A stretch of 64,000 nt of DNA from Undibacterium sp049340185 (GTDB taxonomy: Bacteria; Pseudomonadota; Gammaproteobacteria; Burkholderiales; Burkholderiaceae_D), in NCBI RefSeq assembly GCF_049340185.1, contig NZ_JBMPPC010000003.1, forward strand, positions 1 to 64,000, read 5' to 3'. Below, in pieces: positions 42,155 to 51,702 of this stretch. Positions within the stretch are counted from its first letter, which is position 1. The number at the start of each line of letters is the position of its first letter. A program made the position numbers and the translations under genes. The notes beneath the pieces were generated by a model. It was not told the DNA's origin. It did no database searches and saw nothing but the letters and a program-made list of their open reading frames with translations.

Positions 42155-43165
42155 ATGGTGAAATTTACCCGTCAAGCACTAATAGTTATTGCCGCGATGC
42201 TGCCAGCATCCCTCGTGTTTGCTGAAGCCACGCATCACAAAAAGCATATCGTTCATAAGAAAGTCGTTACCAAGCTTGCTGCCGGTAAATTGGTGAAACG
42301 CACGATTATCGTCAACGGTAAACGTAAAATCATCACGGAACGTGTCGCTGTCGCACATATCGTCCCTGAAAAACCAACGGCGGGTGATATTGCCGGTCTT
42401 AAGCACTCAGAAGATCCCCTGACACTGCAATCGAATGTCGCTTTTGTCGTTGATCAGGCGAGTTCCAAAGTGTTATTCGATAAAAATTCTAACGTGTCTT
42501 TGCCGATTGCCTCCATTACCAAGCTGATGACCAGCCTTGTTGTGGTTGAAGCGAATCAGGATATGAACGAAGAAATCGAGATCACGAATGACGATCTGGA
42601 TAAAGAAAAAGGTACAGGCTCACGCCTCAAAGTCGGCGCAAAATTATCGCGTGCCGATTTGCTGCACATTGCCTTGATGAGTTCTGAAAACCGTGCGGCA
42701 TCCGCTTTGGGTCGCAATTATATCGGTGGCTTGCCAGCGTTTGTCGCCGCGATGAATGCCAAGGCAAAACAACTCGGTATGACAGAAACGCATTATGTCG
42801 ACTCATCCGGTCTGTCTAGCCAGAATGTGGCCAGTGCGCAGGATCTGGTAAAGCTCATCAATGCGGCGTATCAGCATCCGCTGATCCGTCAATACTCTAC
42901 TGATTCCAGCTATGTTGTTGCCCCAGGCGGTGGTCGTCCATTGCAGTATTCAACCACGAATAAACTGGTAGCAAATCCAACCTGGGATATCGGTTTGCAA
43001 AAGACAGGCTATATCTCTGAAGCAGGTCGCTGCCTAGTCATGCAGGCGATGATACAAGGCCGTGCAATCGTCATGGTTTTCCTGGACTCTAAGGGTAAAT
43101 ATTCTCGTTTGGCTGACGCAGGACGCATTCGTAAATGGCTGGAGACGGTCAAGCCGCAGGCATAA
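42155..43165 (+). CDS. pbpG: D-alanyl-D-alanine endopeptidase/carboxypeptidase (PBP7-like)
   Basis: The periplasmic serine peptidase acts on peptidoglycan crosslinks. After a signal segment (QALIVIAAMLPASLVFAEA) and a basic Lys/His-rich linker, the S11 motifs follow: SITKLMTS (SxxK), MSSENRAASALGRNY (SxN) and LQKTGYI (KTG). ATG at 42155 was chosen because AGGAG lies six bases upstream, giving 336 residues; TTG at 42137 is in frame but would include that site. It is followed by a terminator shared with the end of glnE. Confidence 0.92.
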   Translation: MVKFTRQALIVIAAMLPASLVFAEATHHKKHIVHKKVVTKLAAGKLVKRTIIVNGKRKIITERVAVAHIVPEKPTAGDIAGLKHSEDPLTLQSNVAFVVDQASSKVLFDKNSNVSLPIASITKLMTSLVVVEANQDMNEEIEITNDDLDKEKGTGSRLKVGAKLSRADLLHIALMSSENRAASALGRNYIGGLPAFVAAMNAKAKQLGMTETHYVDSSGLSSQNVASAQDLVKLINAAYQHPLIRQYSTDSSYVVAPGGGRPLQYSTTNKLVANPTWDIGLQKTGYISEAGRCLVMQAMIQGRAIVMVFLDSKGKYSRLADAGRIRKWLETVKPQA

Positions 43166-43225
43166 CGCAGACATGGCAAAGGTATGGAGCCGAGTCAGTA
43201 AATAAGCGTCTGAACATAAACATAC

Positions 43226-43262
43226 AAAGCCTGTTGATATGAAGATCAACAGGCTTTTTTTT
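43226..43262 (+). terminator. Rho-independent terminator after pbpG
   Basis: AAAGCCTGTTGAT (43226-43238) and ATCAACAGGCTTT (43245-43257) form a 13-bp stem with an eight-T run. The T-run overlaps the glnE stop codon on the other strand. Confidence 0.92.
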
Positions 43263-45993
43263 ATTCCAGCAAACTGTGCCAGAGAGTTTTCGTACTCTGA
43301 ATTTCAGTCGCGACCTGTTCCCGTTCGACGCGTGCTTTTTCTACCCCTTGCAAGCGTTGATTGTGTTGGAGCTTGCGGAATAACCGATAAGCGTCGGCGT
43401 TCCCGGCAGCCAGGCTGGCATCAATTAAGCCGAGCTCTCCGCATAATTTCAACAGCGCGATATTGCCAATATTTGCGGTCAGTTGCGGATAAGTGTGAGC
43501 ATGCTGCAGGACCAAAAATTGGACGATGAATTCAATATCGATCATTCCGCCCACATCCTGTTTTAGATCAAACAGGTCCGTCCGGTTGGGGTGAGCATCA
43601 TGCATTTTTTTACGCATGTTGACGACTTCCTGCTTCAGCTTGCCGGTATCGCGAGCTTGTCTCAATACTTTATCTCTGATCTGATCAAACATCGGCGCGA
43701 TGCGGAGATCGCCTGCGCAAAAGCGTGCGCGGGTCAGCGCCTGATGTTCCCATAGCCAGGCAGACTGCTCCTGATAGCGCGCGAAGGCATTGACTGACGA
43801 GACCAGCAAGCCACTCGCGCCATCAGGACGCAGGGCAATGTCGATATCAAACAAAATACCTGCTGGTGTATGTGACGTCATCCAGGTAATGAAACGCTGT
43901 GCCAGCTTTGCGTAGTTTGCCGGAGCCTCCTGATCGTCGTCGTCGTATAAAAAAATCACATCAAGGTCGGACGCGTAGCCCAGTTCTTTACCACCTAATT
44001 TACCGTAAGCGATTACCGCAAATTGCGGTTGCTCACGATGGCGGCTGGCGATAGTTTGCCATGCTGCCTGTAGTGTTGCGGCGACCACCAGATCGGCCAG
44101 TTGCGACAGTTCATCCGCCAGATGTTCGACGCTGACTTGTCCTTCCAGATCTTGTGCGAGCAAGCGGAATTGCAAAGCGTGATGCATCTCCCGCAGGGTT
44201 TCTAACTGACGTTCCGTGTCTTCGGTGTGCTGGTCGAGTTGTTGTTGAAGTTCTGCGCTAAAGCTGGACCAGTCCGGATCTTGCCGCAGCGCTGTTTCGT
44301 CAAGTAATTCATCGAGCAGGATGGGATGGCGCGTTAAAAATTTAGCTGCCCAGTCACTGGCGCCCATCATTCGGACAACCCGTTCCAGCGTATGAGGATA
44401 TTCAGTGAGCAAAGCGAGGTAGGCGGTTCTGCGGGCGATTGCTTCGATAAAGTCGAGCAAACGATTCAGTGTTGCCAGGTGGCCGTGTGCCTGTTTCGCA
44501 ATTTGCGGTAAGGCGCTGTTGACAATGGCAACCAGCTTAATGCGACTGATCTCGCTGAGCGATTGCAGGCGAGGAGATTGCCATGTGCTTATCAGACGTT
44601 GAACGGCGTCAGTCACATTCTGAAAATGTAAGGCGCTTAAATGTGCCTCCAGCATTTCATCGCTATCCGCTGCGGCCAGTGTCGCTGCCAGGGCGTGGTC
44701 ATCGGTATGTTTTTGCGATGTTTTTTTCTCTTTAAAAATGGCGTCGAATTGCTCGGCGACGAATTGCCGGTGTGGTGCGAGCTGGTTGAGCAATTCTTCT
44801 GTCGTTGCACAGCCCATCATGTGTGCAATTGTGGTCTGGTCTTCTTCTTTCACCGGAAAGGTATGGGTCTGCGCGTCATCCAGATATTGCAGGCGATGTT
44901 CAAGATTGCGTAAAAAATGATAGGAGCTTAATAATTGCTCAACGACCCCAGGTTCCAGAATGTTTTTTTCTGCCAGTGTGAGCAGGGTAGTTCTGGTCGA
45001 TCGATCGCGTAAATTCGCTTCACGTCCTCCGCGTATTAACTGAAAAACCTGACTCAGAAACTCAACTTCACGGATGCCACCGCGGCCGAGTTTGACGTTA
45101 TTGCTGCGCTCGGGATGCTTAGTTTCCTGACGGATGACTTCGGCGCGAATCTGCCCGTGCATCGAACGTAGCGAGTCGATCACACCATAGTCCAGATAGC
45201 GGCGATATACAAAGGGCCGGATGATTTTGTCGAGCGCCACGATATCGTCGGGTTTGCCAGTGATTGCCCGCGCCTTTACCCAGGCATAGCGCTCCCACTC
45301 ACGGCCTTGTATTAAAAAATATTCTTCGACCATCGCGAAGCTCGCCACTAAGGGTCCTGAGTTACCGTTAGGGCGCAAGGCCATATCAACCCGAAAACTA
45401 AAGCCATCTTCGGTCACCTCTGAGATCGCAGCGATCAGTTTTTTTCCGAGCCGGCTGAAGAACTCATGGTTGGAAAGACTGCGTTGCTCGGCGTTGTGCG
45501 TGTGGGTGTCGCCATCCTCGGCGTAGCAAAAGATCAAATCGATATCGGAAGAAACGTTTAGCTCCATTCCGCCCAACTTACCCATACCCAGTACGATCAA
45601 TTCTTGCGGTGCACCGGAGTCCTCGCCTGTCGGCGTGCCATACAGGGCAATCGCTTCCTGCATTAACGCAGACAAATGCTGTTGCACCGCAAAATCGGCA
45701 AACTGACTAATTGTCGTGACAACTTCATCCATGTCTGCCGCGCCTGTCAGGTCTCGGGCAATTAAGCTTGATACGACCAGGTTGCGCAAGCGGCGCATTA
45801 CTTTGTTAAGAGGAATACCATCCTGTATTTCTTTTTGTAAAATCTGAGCAAAAATCTGCGGGCTCAAGGATAATCTGCTGTGTTCTTTCAGTAAGCTGAT
45901 ACGTGCGGGATCCGCCTGTAACCAACGTTTGACGAAGCGTGAGAGTTGCGCAGTGCTGATGAGGTCGGATGGGGTTGCCAGTGCTGGTGTCAT
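43261..45993 (-). CDS. glnE: Bifunctional glutamine synthetase adenylyltransferase/deadenylase
   Basis: The large enzyme adds and removes AMP on glutamine synthetase in response to nitrogen state. Two nucleotidyltransferase domains are visible: the N-terminal one with GKLGGMELNVSSDIDLIF, and the C-terminal one with GKLGGKELGYASDLDVIFLY. Start is uncertain: ATG at 45993 (MTPALATPSDLIS, 910 residues) was chosen over ATG at 46086 (941 residues), whose extra N-terminus looks unrelated. Neither has a strong ribosome binding site. It is divergent from yhdP. Confidence 0.93.
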   Translation of the reverse strand: MTPALATPSDLISTAQLSRFVKRWLQADPARISLLKEHSRLSLSPQIFAQILQKEIQDGIPLNKVMRRLRNLVVSSLIARDLTGAADMDEVVTTISQFADFAVQQHLSALMQEAIALYGTPTGEDSGAPQELIVLGMGKLGGMELNVSSDIDLIFCYAEDGDTHTHNAEQRSLSNHEFFSRLGKKLIAAISEVTEDGFSFRVDMALRPNGNSGPLVASFAMVEEYFLIQGREWERYAWVKARAITGKPDDIVALDKIIRPFVYRRYLDYGVIDSLRSMHGQIRAEVIRQETKHPERSNNVKLGRGGIREVEFLSQVFQLIRGGREANLRDRSTRTTLLTLAEKNILEPGVVEQLLSSYHFLRNLEHRLQYLDDAQTHTFPVKEEDQTTIAHMMGCATTEELLNQLAPHRQFVAEQFDAIFKEKKTSQKHTDDHALAATLAAADSDEMLEAHLSALHFQNVTDAVQRLISTWQSPRLQSLSEISRIKLVAIVNSALPQIAKQAHGHLATLNRLLDFIEAIARRTAYLALLTEYPHTLERVVRMMGASDWAAKFLTRHPILLDELLDETALRQDPDWSSFSAELQQQLDQHTEDTERQLETLREMHHALQFRLLAQDLEGQVSVEHLADELSQLADLVVAATLQAAWQTIASRHREQPQFAVIAYGKLGGKELGYASDLDVIFLYDDDDQEAPANYAKLAQRFITWMTSHTPAGILFDIDIALRPDGASGLLVSSVNAFARYQEQSAWLWEHQALTRARFCAGDLRIAPMFDQIRDKVLRQARDTGKLKQEVVNMRKKMHDAHPNRTDLFDLKQDVGGMIDIEFIVQFLVLQHAHTYPQLTANIGNIALLKLCGELGLIDASLAAGNADAYRLFRKLQHNQRLQGVEKARVEREQVATEIQSTKTLWHSLLE

Positions 45994-46160
45994 GGAAGAC
46001 TTCATGAATGATCGTGGCATCGATTTTAAAGGCAAACAGATAAGGCTGGAGCTGTCGCGGTGGATAAGTTTACGCGCTGTCATCAATTCGAATGTAACGG
46101 ACTGGCTAGATTGACCGATGTGTTAGATGTCGTCAAAGCGTGTTGATTTCTTATGGAATT

Positions 46161-46244
46161 TTGACATACTCCAGGGGAGTAATTATATTTGTCATGGTAA
46201 AACGTGCGGATTGGGCTTGTTTTTATAAAATATCGGGGGAGTAT
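46161..46244 (+). promoter_or_regulatory. Element B: promoter with ATACTC palindrome before yhdP
   Basis: TTGACA (46161-46166), a 17-bp spacer and TATATT (46184-46189) form a strong sigma-70 promoter. The palindrome ATACTC-N5-GAGTAA (46166-46182) fills the spacer, the classic place for a repressor site. A further GAGTAT half-site (46239-46244) lies 73 bp from the palindrome start, beyond GCGGATT and GTTTTTATAAAA segments shared with element A (4339-4419). The yhdP GTG start is 71 bp further on. Confidence 0.65.
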
Positions 46245-46314
46245 ATTGTTTTTCGCGTTTTTTCAGGAAATGTTGTCAAGCTGTTTTGCTGCCGCAAGAG
46301 AGTGCTAAACCATT

Positions 46315-49300
46315 GTGTCAGTGATGAATAAAACGCCAGTGCCACCATCAGATGAAGTAGCCTCAGCTCCTGTGCCCGGCCTTGGGTCTGACCACGCGCC
46401 AGTCACGGCCTTGCGACAACGTCGCGGTGTGATGGACAACTGTCGTTCTGCGACGGCATTTTGTGGCCGCGGTGTTCGCATCCTAGTGAAACTCCTGGTG
46501 CTCTGTTATTTCCTCTTCTGCGTTTTGTTCCTAGTGTTGCGCTATGGCGTCCTGCCGAATGTTGAGCGTTATAAAACTGATGTAGAGCAACTCGCCAGCC
46601 GGTCCATTGGCCGTCAGGTCGAAATCGCCAGTCTGCAGGCGAGGTGGCAAAGCCTTAATCCCGTTCTGGCATTGAAAGACGTGGTTGTACGTGATCAGAA
46701 AGGGCAAGCCGCTCTAGTATTGCCCGAGGTTTCTGCCACTATTTCCTGGTGGTCAGTCCTGTTATTTGAACTACGTCTGGATAAACTTGATATCGCGCAT
46801 CCCTCCTTAACGATACAAAAACAAGCGGATGGCAAATTACTGGTCGGCGGGTTTTTTATCGACCCGGCGCAGGCGGGGGATGGCAAAGGTCTGGACTGGA
46901 TGCTGGCGCAACGCGACATCGTGATCCGCGACGGCAACCTGCGCTGGATTGACCAATACCGCAACGCCCCTGAACTCCATCTCGCTTCAGTCAATTTCAT
47001 ACTGAATAATCAATGGCGTCATCATAAATTTGCGTTGAAAGCAACGCCGCCGGCAGAGCTGGCGGCTCCGGTCGATATTCGCGGCGACTTTCAGCACGCA
47101 GTATTTAATCGCCGTACTACGGAGCTTAGCAGCTGGAGCGGGGATCTCTATGCCGATCTGGCGCAGTCGGATATCAGCATGCTTAAAGCGTATGTGGATT
47201 TACCTGCCGATGTAAAAAAAGCGCATGGTGCAATACGAGCCTGGTTGCATCTGGATAAAGGCCGGGTGGCCGAACTGACCGCCGATGTCAGGTTGACCGA
47301 TGTGATCGGGACTTTTCGCAAGGATTTGCCGGTTCTCGATATGGCGCAGGTCAGTGGCAGGCTGATTGCCAGTGAGCGCGCGGCGTTTGGCCGTCAGTAT
47401 TTGCGAGGTCTTTTTGGGCAGGCCGGACATCAAATTTCTCTGATCAATTTCTCCATGCAGGCGCGTGACGGTCAGGTCTTACCTGCAACGACCATCAGCG
47501 AAAGCTATATTCCTGCACAAAAAGGGCAGCCGGAAAAAGTCGAACTATTTGCCAGACAACTGGACTTGCATACCCTGGCGAATTTTGCAGAACATTTGCC
47601 TTTGCCGCCGGATCAGCGCCGCATGTTGGTCGATTTTGCGCCTAAAGGCCAGCTCAAGGATTTCAGTGCAAAATGGCAGGGTACTTATCCGGAGACGGTC
47701 TCCTACAGCCTGAAAGGACAATTTCTTAATCTGTCGCTAAAGGCTCAACCCGCACAATTGGCGCTCGCCAAGACCAGTACGACGCCTGCCAGAGCGGCAG
47801 TGCCTGCTATACCCGGGTTTGAGAATTTGTCCGGTACCGTAGATGCCAGTGATAAGGGCGGCAGTTTTATGCTCGACTCGCAGGATTTATTGCTGCAATT
47901 GTCCAGTTATTTTGTCGATCCTGTCATGCCGTTTAAGCGATTGCAGATGCTGGCGCGCTGGCAATTTGAAGCCGATGATAAGCTTGCTTTGCAGATTAGC
48001 AAAATGGAGTTTGAACAAGACAATATGATCGCTTCCATTTCAGGAAAGCACACCATGTCGATGCGGGCAAATAAAGTAGCAGGGCAAGAGGTGCATCCTG
48101 GCGAAGTTGATCTGGTCGGTAAATTCAGCGGATTTGACCTCAAACAGATTGATCGTTTTATCCCGGCGAATGCACCAGAGGATTTGCGCCACTGGCTGGT
48201 TGGCGCTTTGCTCGACGGTCGTGCAGATGATGTCAGTTTACGCATCAAGGGCGACCTCGCCCATTTTCCTTTTGCCGGGCATGACGGCAAACCTAATCCC
48301 AAAGGCGAGTTCTGGGTCAAAGGTACGATTGTTGATGGCAAGCTGGATTTTGCTCCGGGTCATTTCGCCGACGATGGCAAAGCACCGCTATGGCCGGTTA
48401 TTGATAGTATCAACGGTAGTTTTGTATTTGACCGCGCGCGTATGGAAATTCGCGGCGAGACGGCAAAGACCCTCGGTGCAGATCTAAGCAAAGTCAAAGC
48501 GATTATTCCGGACCTGATGACTCACAACAGCGTTTTGTCGATTGACGGTACCGCCAGCGGTAATTTACAAACGATGTTGCAGTATGTGGTGGCGAGTCCG
48601 GTGGATGGCTGGCTCGGACATTTTTTGAAAGATAGCAAAGCCAGTGCGAACGCACAACTGGGCCTGAAGTTGCAATTACCTCTGCAGCATATTATCGATT
48701 CCAAAGTTCAGGGGACATTGCAATTTGCTGGCAATGACGTGCTGTTGCAGGGCGGGATCCCTCCTGTCAGTGCAGTCAATGGCAAACTTGAGTTCACGGA
48801 AAAAGGCGTGAATCTCAATATACTGAAAGGCAGTTTGCTCGGCGGCGCTGTACAGGCAACGGGTGGTTCGCAAAAAGATGGCAGTATCCGGATCCGTCTT
48901 GACGGGGTGGCGACCGCAGATGGCTTGCGTAAAAATTTCCCTGTGTTAGCGAACGAACGCTTAAGCGATAAGCTGACGGGTGCTGCCCGCTATGGCGCAA
49001 ATATCAACGTGAAAAAGCGCCAATTAGAATTGCAGATTGATTCCAGCCTGCAAGGTCTGGCTTTGGGTTTTCCTGCACCGTTGCGCAAGGTCGCGAATGA
49101 TAATCTGCCCCTGCATTTTGAACTCATCCCGCAAGTATCAGCCGACACGACTCAATTGCGCGACGAGATTAAAGTGACATTGGGTAGTGCGGTCAATGCG
49201 CGTTATCAAAGGCAGAAATCGACGGAGACAAATGCTAGCTGGCAGGTAGTGCGCGGCGGGATCGGTGTGAATGCACTGGCACCGGAGCCGGATAGCGGCC

Positions 49301-50658
49301 TGAATGCGAATATTGATTTCAAGGCAGTCAATGTAGATGAATGGCGACGGCTGGTTGCAACCGGGACTAGTTCCGTTACGAGTGCGGGTAATAATAGTGT
49401 CAATAGTGTTAACGGTACCCAATCAAACACACTTGTAAATAACGCTGCCGCTGTTGCCGCTGTTGCCGCTACTGTCGCTGCTATTAATGGTAATCCCAGC
49501 GACCTGGATATTGCCGCTTATATCGAGCCAAATGTGATCGCAGCACGCACAGCAGAGCTGACCGTGATGGGGAAGAAATTAGACAATGTCGTGGTCGGTG
49601 CTTCTCGTCAAAAAGGTCTATGGCAAGCGAATATCGATTCAAACCAGGCATCCGGTTATCTGACCTGGAGTGATTCTGGCGCTGGCGGACAGAGTTTGGG
49701 TAATGTCTCCGCCCGCCTGAGCAAGCTGATCATTCCGCAGTCAGCTGCTTCTGACGTGTCCGATTTACTCGAGGGTAAAAACAGCGATACGCAGATCCCT
49801 AGTCTGGATATTGCAGCAGACAACTTTGAATTATTTAATAAAAAATTTGGCCGCCTGGAGCTGATGGCAAGCAATGCGATGACCACGGCAGGGCGCGAAT
49901 GGCGCATCCATAAAGTATCCTTGAAAAATGAGGATGCTGAGCTCAAAGGTACGGGGAAGTGGAGTAATCGCAACGGTGAGAGCATGACTAGTCTGAACTA
50001 TGTGCTGGACATTAATAGTGCGGGTAAATTGCTTGACAGGGTCGGGTTTGCGAATGTCATGCGCGGCGGGCGTGGCAAGCTACAAGGCGAGGTTACTTGG
50101 AACGGTTTGCCGTTTGCCATGGATGTGCCCAGCATGTCGGGACAAATTCAGTTAGAGCTGGCGGCAGGTCAGTTTTTAAAAGTCGATCCGGGTGCCGCAA
50201 AGTTGCTGGGCGTGCTGAGTATGCAGTCGCTGCCCAGACGATTGACGCTCGATTTTCGCGACGTGTTTTCAGACGGCTTTGCTTTTGACTCCATTACCGG
50301 AACTGCCCAGATTCAGAAGGGTATAGCGAAGACCGAGAATCTGAAGATGCGCAGTGTCAATGCTGCGGTATTAATGGATGGTACGGCGGATATCGTGAAC
50401 GAATCTCAACATCTGCATGTGGCAGTTATTCCTGAAATTAATGCCGGCACGGCGTCTGTCGTGTATGGATTAGCGGTGAATCCTGTGATTGGCTTGGGTA
50501 CCTTTTTAGCGCAATTGTTTTTGCGTGAACCTCTGGCGCGCGCCTTCACCTACGAGTATATGATTACAGGCGGATGGAAAGAGCCAACTGTCACTAAGAT
50601 TGATCATAAAGAGGCAGAAATTGTGCCACCCAAAAGAGAAGCAAGCGCTGCTAAGTAG
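46315..50658 (+). CDS. yhdP: YhdP-family AsmA-like envelope protein
   Basis: The 1447-residue protein has one N-terminal membrane segment (LLVLCYFLFCVLFLVLRYGV) and a very long periplasmic part of the DUF3971 and AsmA2 type, ending in HVAVIPEINAGTASVVYGLA and VNPVIGLGTFLAQLFLREPL. YhdP, TamB and YdbH form bridges for phospholipid movement to the outer membrane in E. coli. A Ser/Asn/Ala-rich linker lies at about 1015-1060. GTG at 46315 was kept; an ATG three codons later is an alternative. Order yhdP-nitrilase-tldD follows. Confidence 0.92.
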   Translation: MSVMNKTPVPPSDEVASAPVPGLGSDHAPVTALRQRRGVMDNCRSATAFCGRGVRILVKLLVLCYFLFCVLFLVLRYGVLPNVERYKTDVEQLASRSIGRQVEIASLQARWQSLNPVLALKDVVVRDQKGQAALVLPEVSATISWWSVLLFELRLDKLDIAHPSLTIQKQADGKLLVGGFFIDPAQAGDGKGLDWMLAQRDIVIRDGNLRWIDQYRNAPELHLASVNFILNNQWRHHKFALKATPPAELAAPVDIRGDFQHAVFNRRTTELSSWSGDLYADLAQSDISMLKAYVDLPADVKKAHGAIRAWLHLDKGRVAELTADVRLTDVIGTFRKDLPVLDMAQVSGRLIASERAAFGRQYLRGLFGQAGHQISLINFSMQARDGQVLPATTISESYIPAQKGQPEKVELFARQLDLHTLANFAEHLPLPPDQRRMLVDFAPKGQLKDFSAKWQGTYPETVSYSLKGQFLNLSLKAQPAQLALAKTSTTPARAAVPAIPGFENLSGTVDASDKGGSFMLDSQDLLLQLSSYFVDPVMPFKRLQMLARWQFEADDKLALQISKMEFEQDNMIASISGKHTMSMRANKVAGQEVHPGEVDLVGKFSGFDLKQIDRFIPANAPEDLRHWLVGALLDGRADDVSLRIKGDLAHFPFAGHDGKPNPKGEFWVKGTIVDGKLDFAPGHFADDGKAPLWPVIDSINGSFVFDRARMEIRGETAKTLGADLSKVKAIIPDLMTHNSVLSIDGTASGNLQTMLQYVVASPVDGWLGHFLKDSKASANAQLGLKLQLPLQHIIDSKVQGTLQFAGNDVLLQGGIPPVSAVNGKLEFTEKGVNLNILKGSLLGGAVQATGGSQKDGSIRIRLDGVATADGLRKNFPVLANERLSDKLTGAARYGANINVKKRQLELQIDSSLQGLALGFPAPLRKVANDNLPLHFELIPQVSADTTQLRDEIKVTLGSAVNARYQRQKSTETNASWQVVRGGIGVNALAPEPDSGLNANIDFKAVNVDEWRRLVATGTSSVTSAGNNSVNSVNGTQSNTLVNNAAAVAAVAATVAAINGNPSDLDIAAYIEPNVIAARTAELTVMGKKLDNVVVGASRQKGLWQANIDSNQASGYLTWSDSGAGGQSLGNVSARLSKLIIPQSAASDVSDLLEGKNSDTQIPSLDIAADNFELFNKKFGRLELMASNAMTTAGREWRIHKVSLKNEDAELKGTGKWSNRNGESMTSLNYVLDINSAGKLLDRVGFANVMRGGRGKLQGEVTWNGLPFAMDVPSMSGQIQLELAAGQFLKVDPGAAKLLGVLSMQSLPRRLTLDFRDVFSDGFAFDSITGTAQIQKGIAKTENLKMRSVNAAVLMDGTADIVNESQHLHVAVIPEINAGTASVVYGLAVNPVIGLGTFLAQLFLREPLARAFTYEYMITGGWKEPTVTKIDHKEAEIVPPKREASAAK

Positions 50659-50702
50659 TCAGTCCGGGCGCGCAGTCTCAATTTATGTAGAAGGGTAAAA
50701 CA

Positions 50703-51500
50703 ATGAAGATCGCTGCGATACAAATGGTATCCACTCCCGTGCTGCAAGATAATATGGCGACGGTAGAGCGCTTACTACAGCAGGCGGCAAGTAGCGGTGC
50801 GCAACTCCTGCTCCTGCCTGAATACTGGCCGGTAATGGGTGTGCACGAAAGAGATAAGTTTCTGGTTGCGGAACAGCACGGTACTGGACCGATACAGGCG
50901 TTCCTTACAGAACAGGCCCGCCAGCTTGGCGTCTGGATTATCGGCGGCACTATACCGTTGCTATCTACAGAGCCAGACAAAGTATTGAATACGACCCTGG
51001 TGTTTAATCCACAAGGCGAGTTAGTTGCGCGTTATGACAAGATTCACTTATTTGGTTTTACCAAAGGTGATGAATCGTATGAGGAGTCCCGCACGATTAC
51101 GCCTGGTCAGCAGGTGGTGACATTTGATGTTGGCTTGGTAAAAGTGGGATTGTCGGTCTGTTACGATTTACGTTTTCCAGAACTGTATCGGGCGATGGGC
51201 GAGTGTAGTTTGCTCGTTGTTCCCGCTGCTTTCACTCACACGACAGGACAGGCGCACTGGGAAATTCTCTTGCGTGCCAGAGCCATCGAAAATCAGTGTT
51301 ACGTTCTGGCCTCGGCGCAAGGTGGCATCCATGTGAATGGTCGCCGTACCTGGGGACACAGTATGCTGATTGATCCTTGGGGCAAGATCATCGACGAATT
51401 GGCCGAGGGTGAGGGCGTGGTTGGCGGTGAACTTGATCTGGCAAACATTGGTGCGGTAAGGATGAGCTTGCCTGCATTAAAGCACCGCAAATTAGCCTAG
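50703..51500 (+). CDS. Carbon-nitrogen hydrolase (nitrilase/omega-amidase family)
   Basis: The 265-residue cytoplasmic enzyme has the Glu-Lys-Cys triad of the nitrilase superfamily: LLLPEYWPVM (Glu near residue 41), YDKIHLFGF (Lys near 113) and SVCYDLRFPELYRAMG (Cys near 153). It most resembles Nit1/NitFhit-type deaminated-glutathione amidases. The substrate is inferred only. It lies between yhdP and tldD, 44 bp after yhdP. Confidence 0.9.
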   Translation: MKIAAIQMVSTPVLQDNMATVERLLQQAASSGAQLLLLPEYWPVMGVHERDKFLVAEQHGTGPIQAFLTEQARQLGVWIIGGTIPLLSTEPDKVLNTTLVFNPQGELVARYDKIHLFGFTKGDESYEESRTITPGQQVVTFDVGLVKVGLSVCYDLRFPELYRAMGECSLLVVPAAFTHTTGQAHWEILLRARAIENQCYVLASAQGGIHVNGRRTWGHSMLIDPWGKIIDELAEGEGVVGGELDLANIGAVRMSLPALKHRKLA

Positions 51501-51702
51501 ATTCTGCTGCTAACTCAAGTTAATTTAATTCAATCCGGATATGCCGTTCAGAAAGATCGTATGACTGAGTTTGTTGTCAATAGACATTGAATAATCTGGG
51601 CCTCCTTTTGCCAAAATGATTTTAAAAAAACGATGACGCGTGCAGATGACCGACTTGCTCTACAATTCATACATCAATCACCTATAGCATTGTTAGAAAA
51701 AT

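Noticed and set aside
44641..44913. Plus-strand open frames inside glnE and similar long frames opposite yhdP, adk and hppA
   Set aside because: They are antisense shadows of well-supported genes, without ribosome binding sites or family motifs.
46140..46331. Short plus-strand frame over element B whose peptide (ADWACFYK...GEY) resembles a frame over element A
   Set aside because: Stops interrupt the frame just upstream in element A, the spacing is set by DNA motifs, and the likeness follows from nucleotide conservation of the element.
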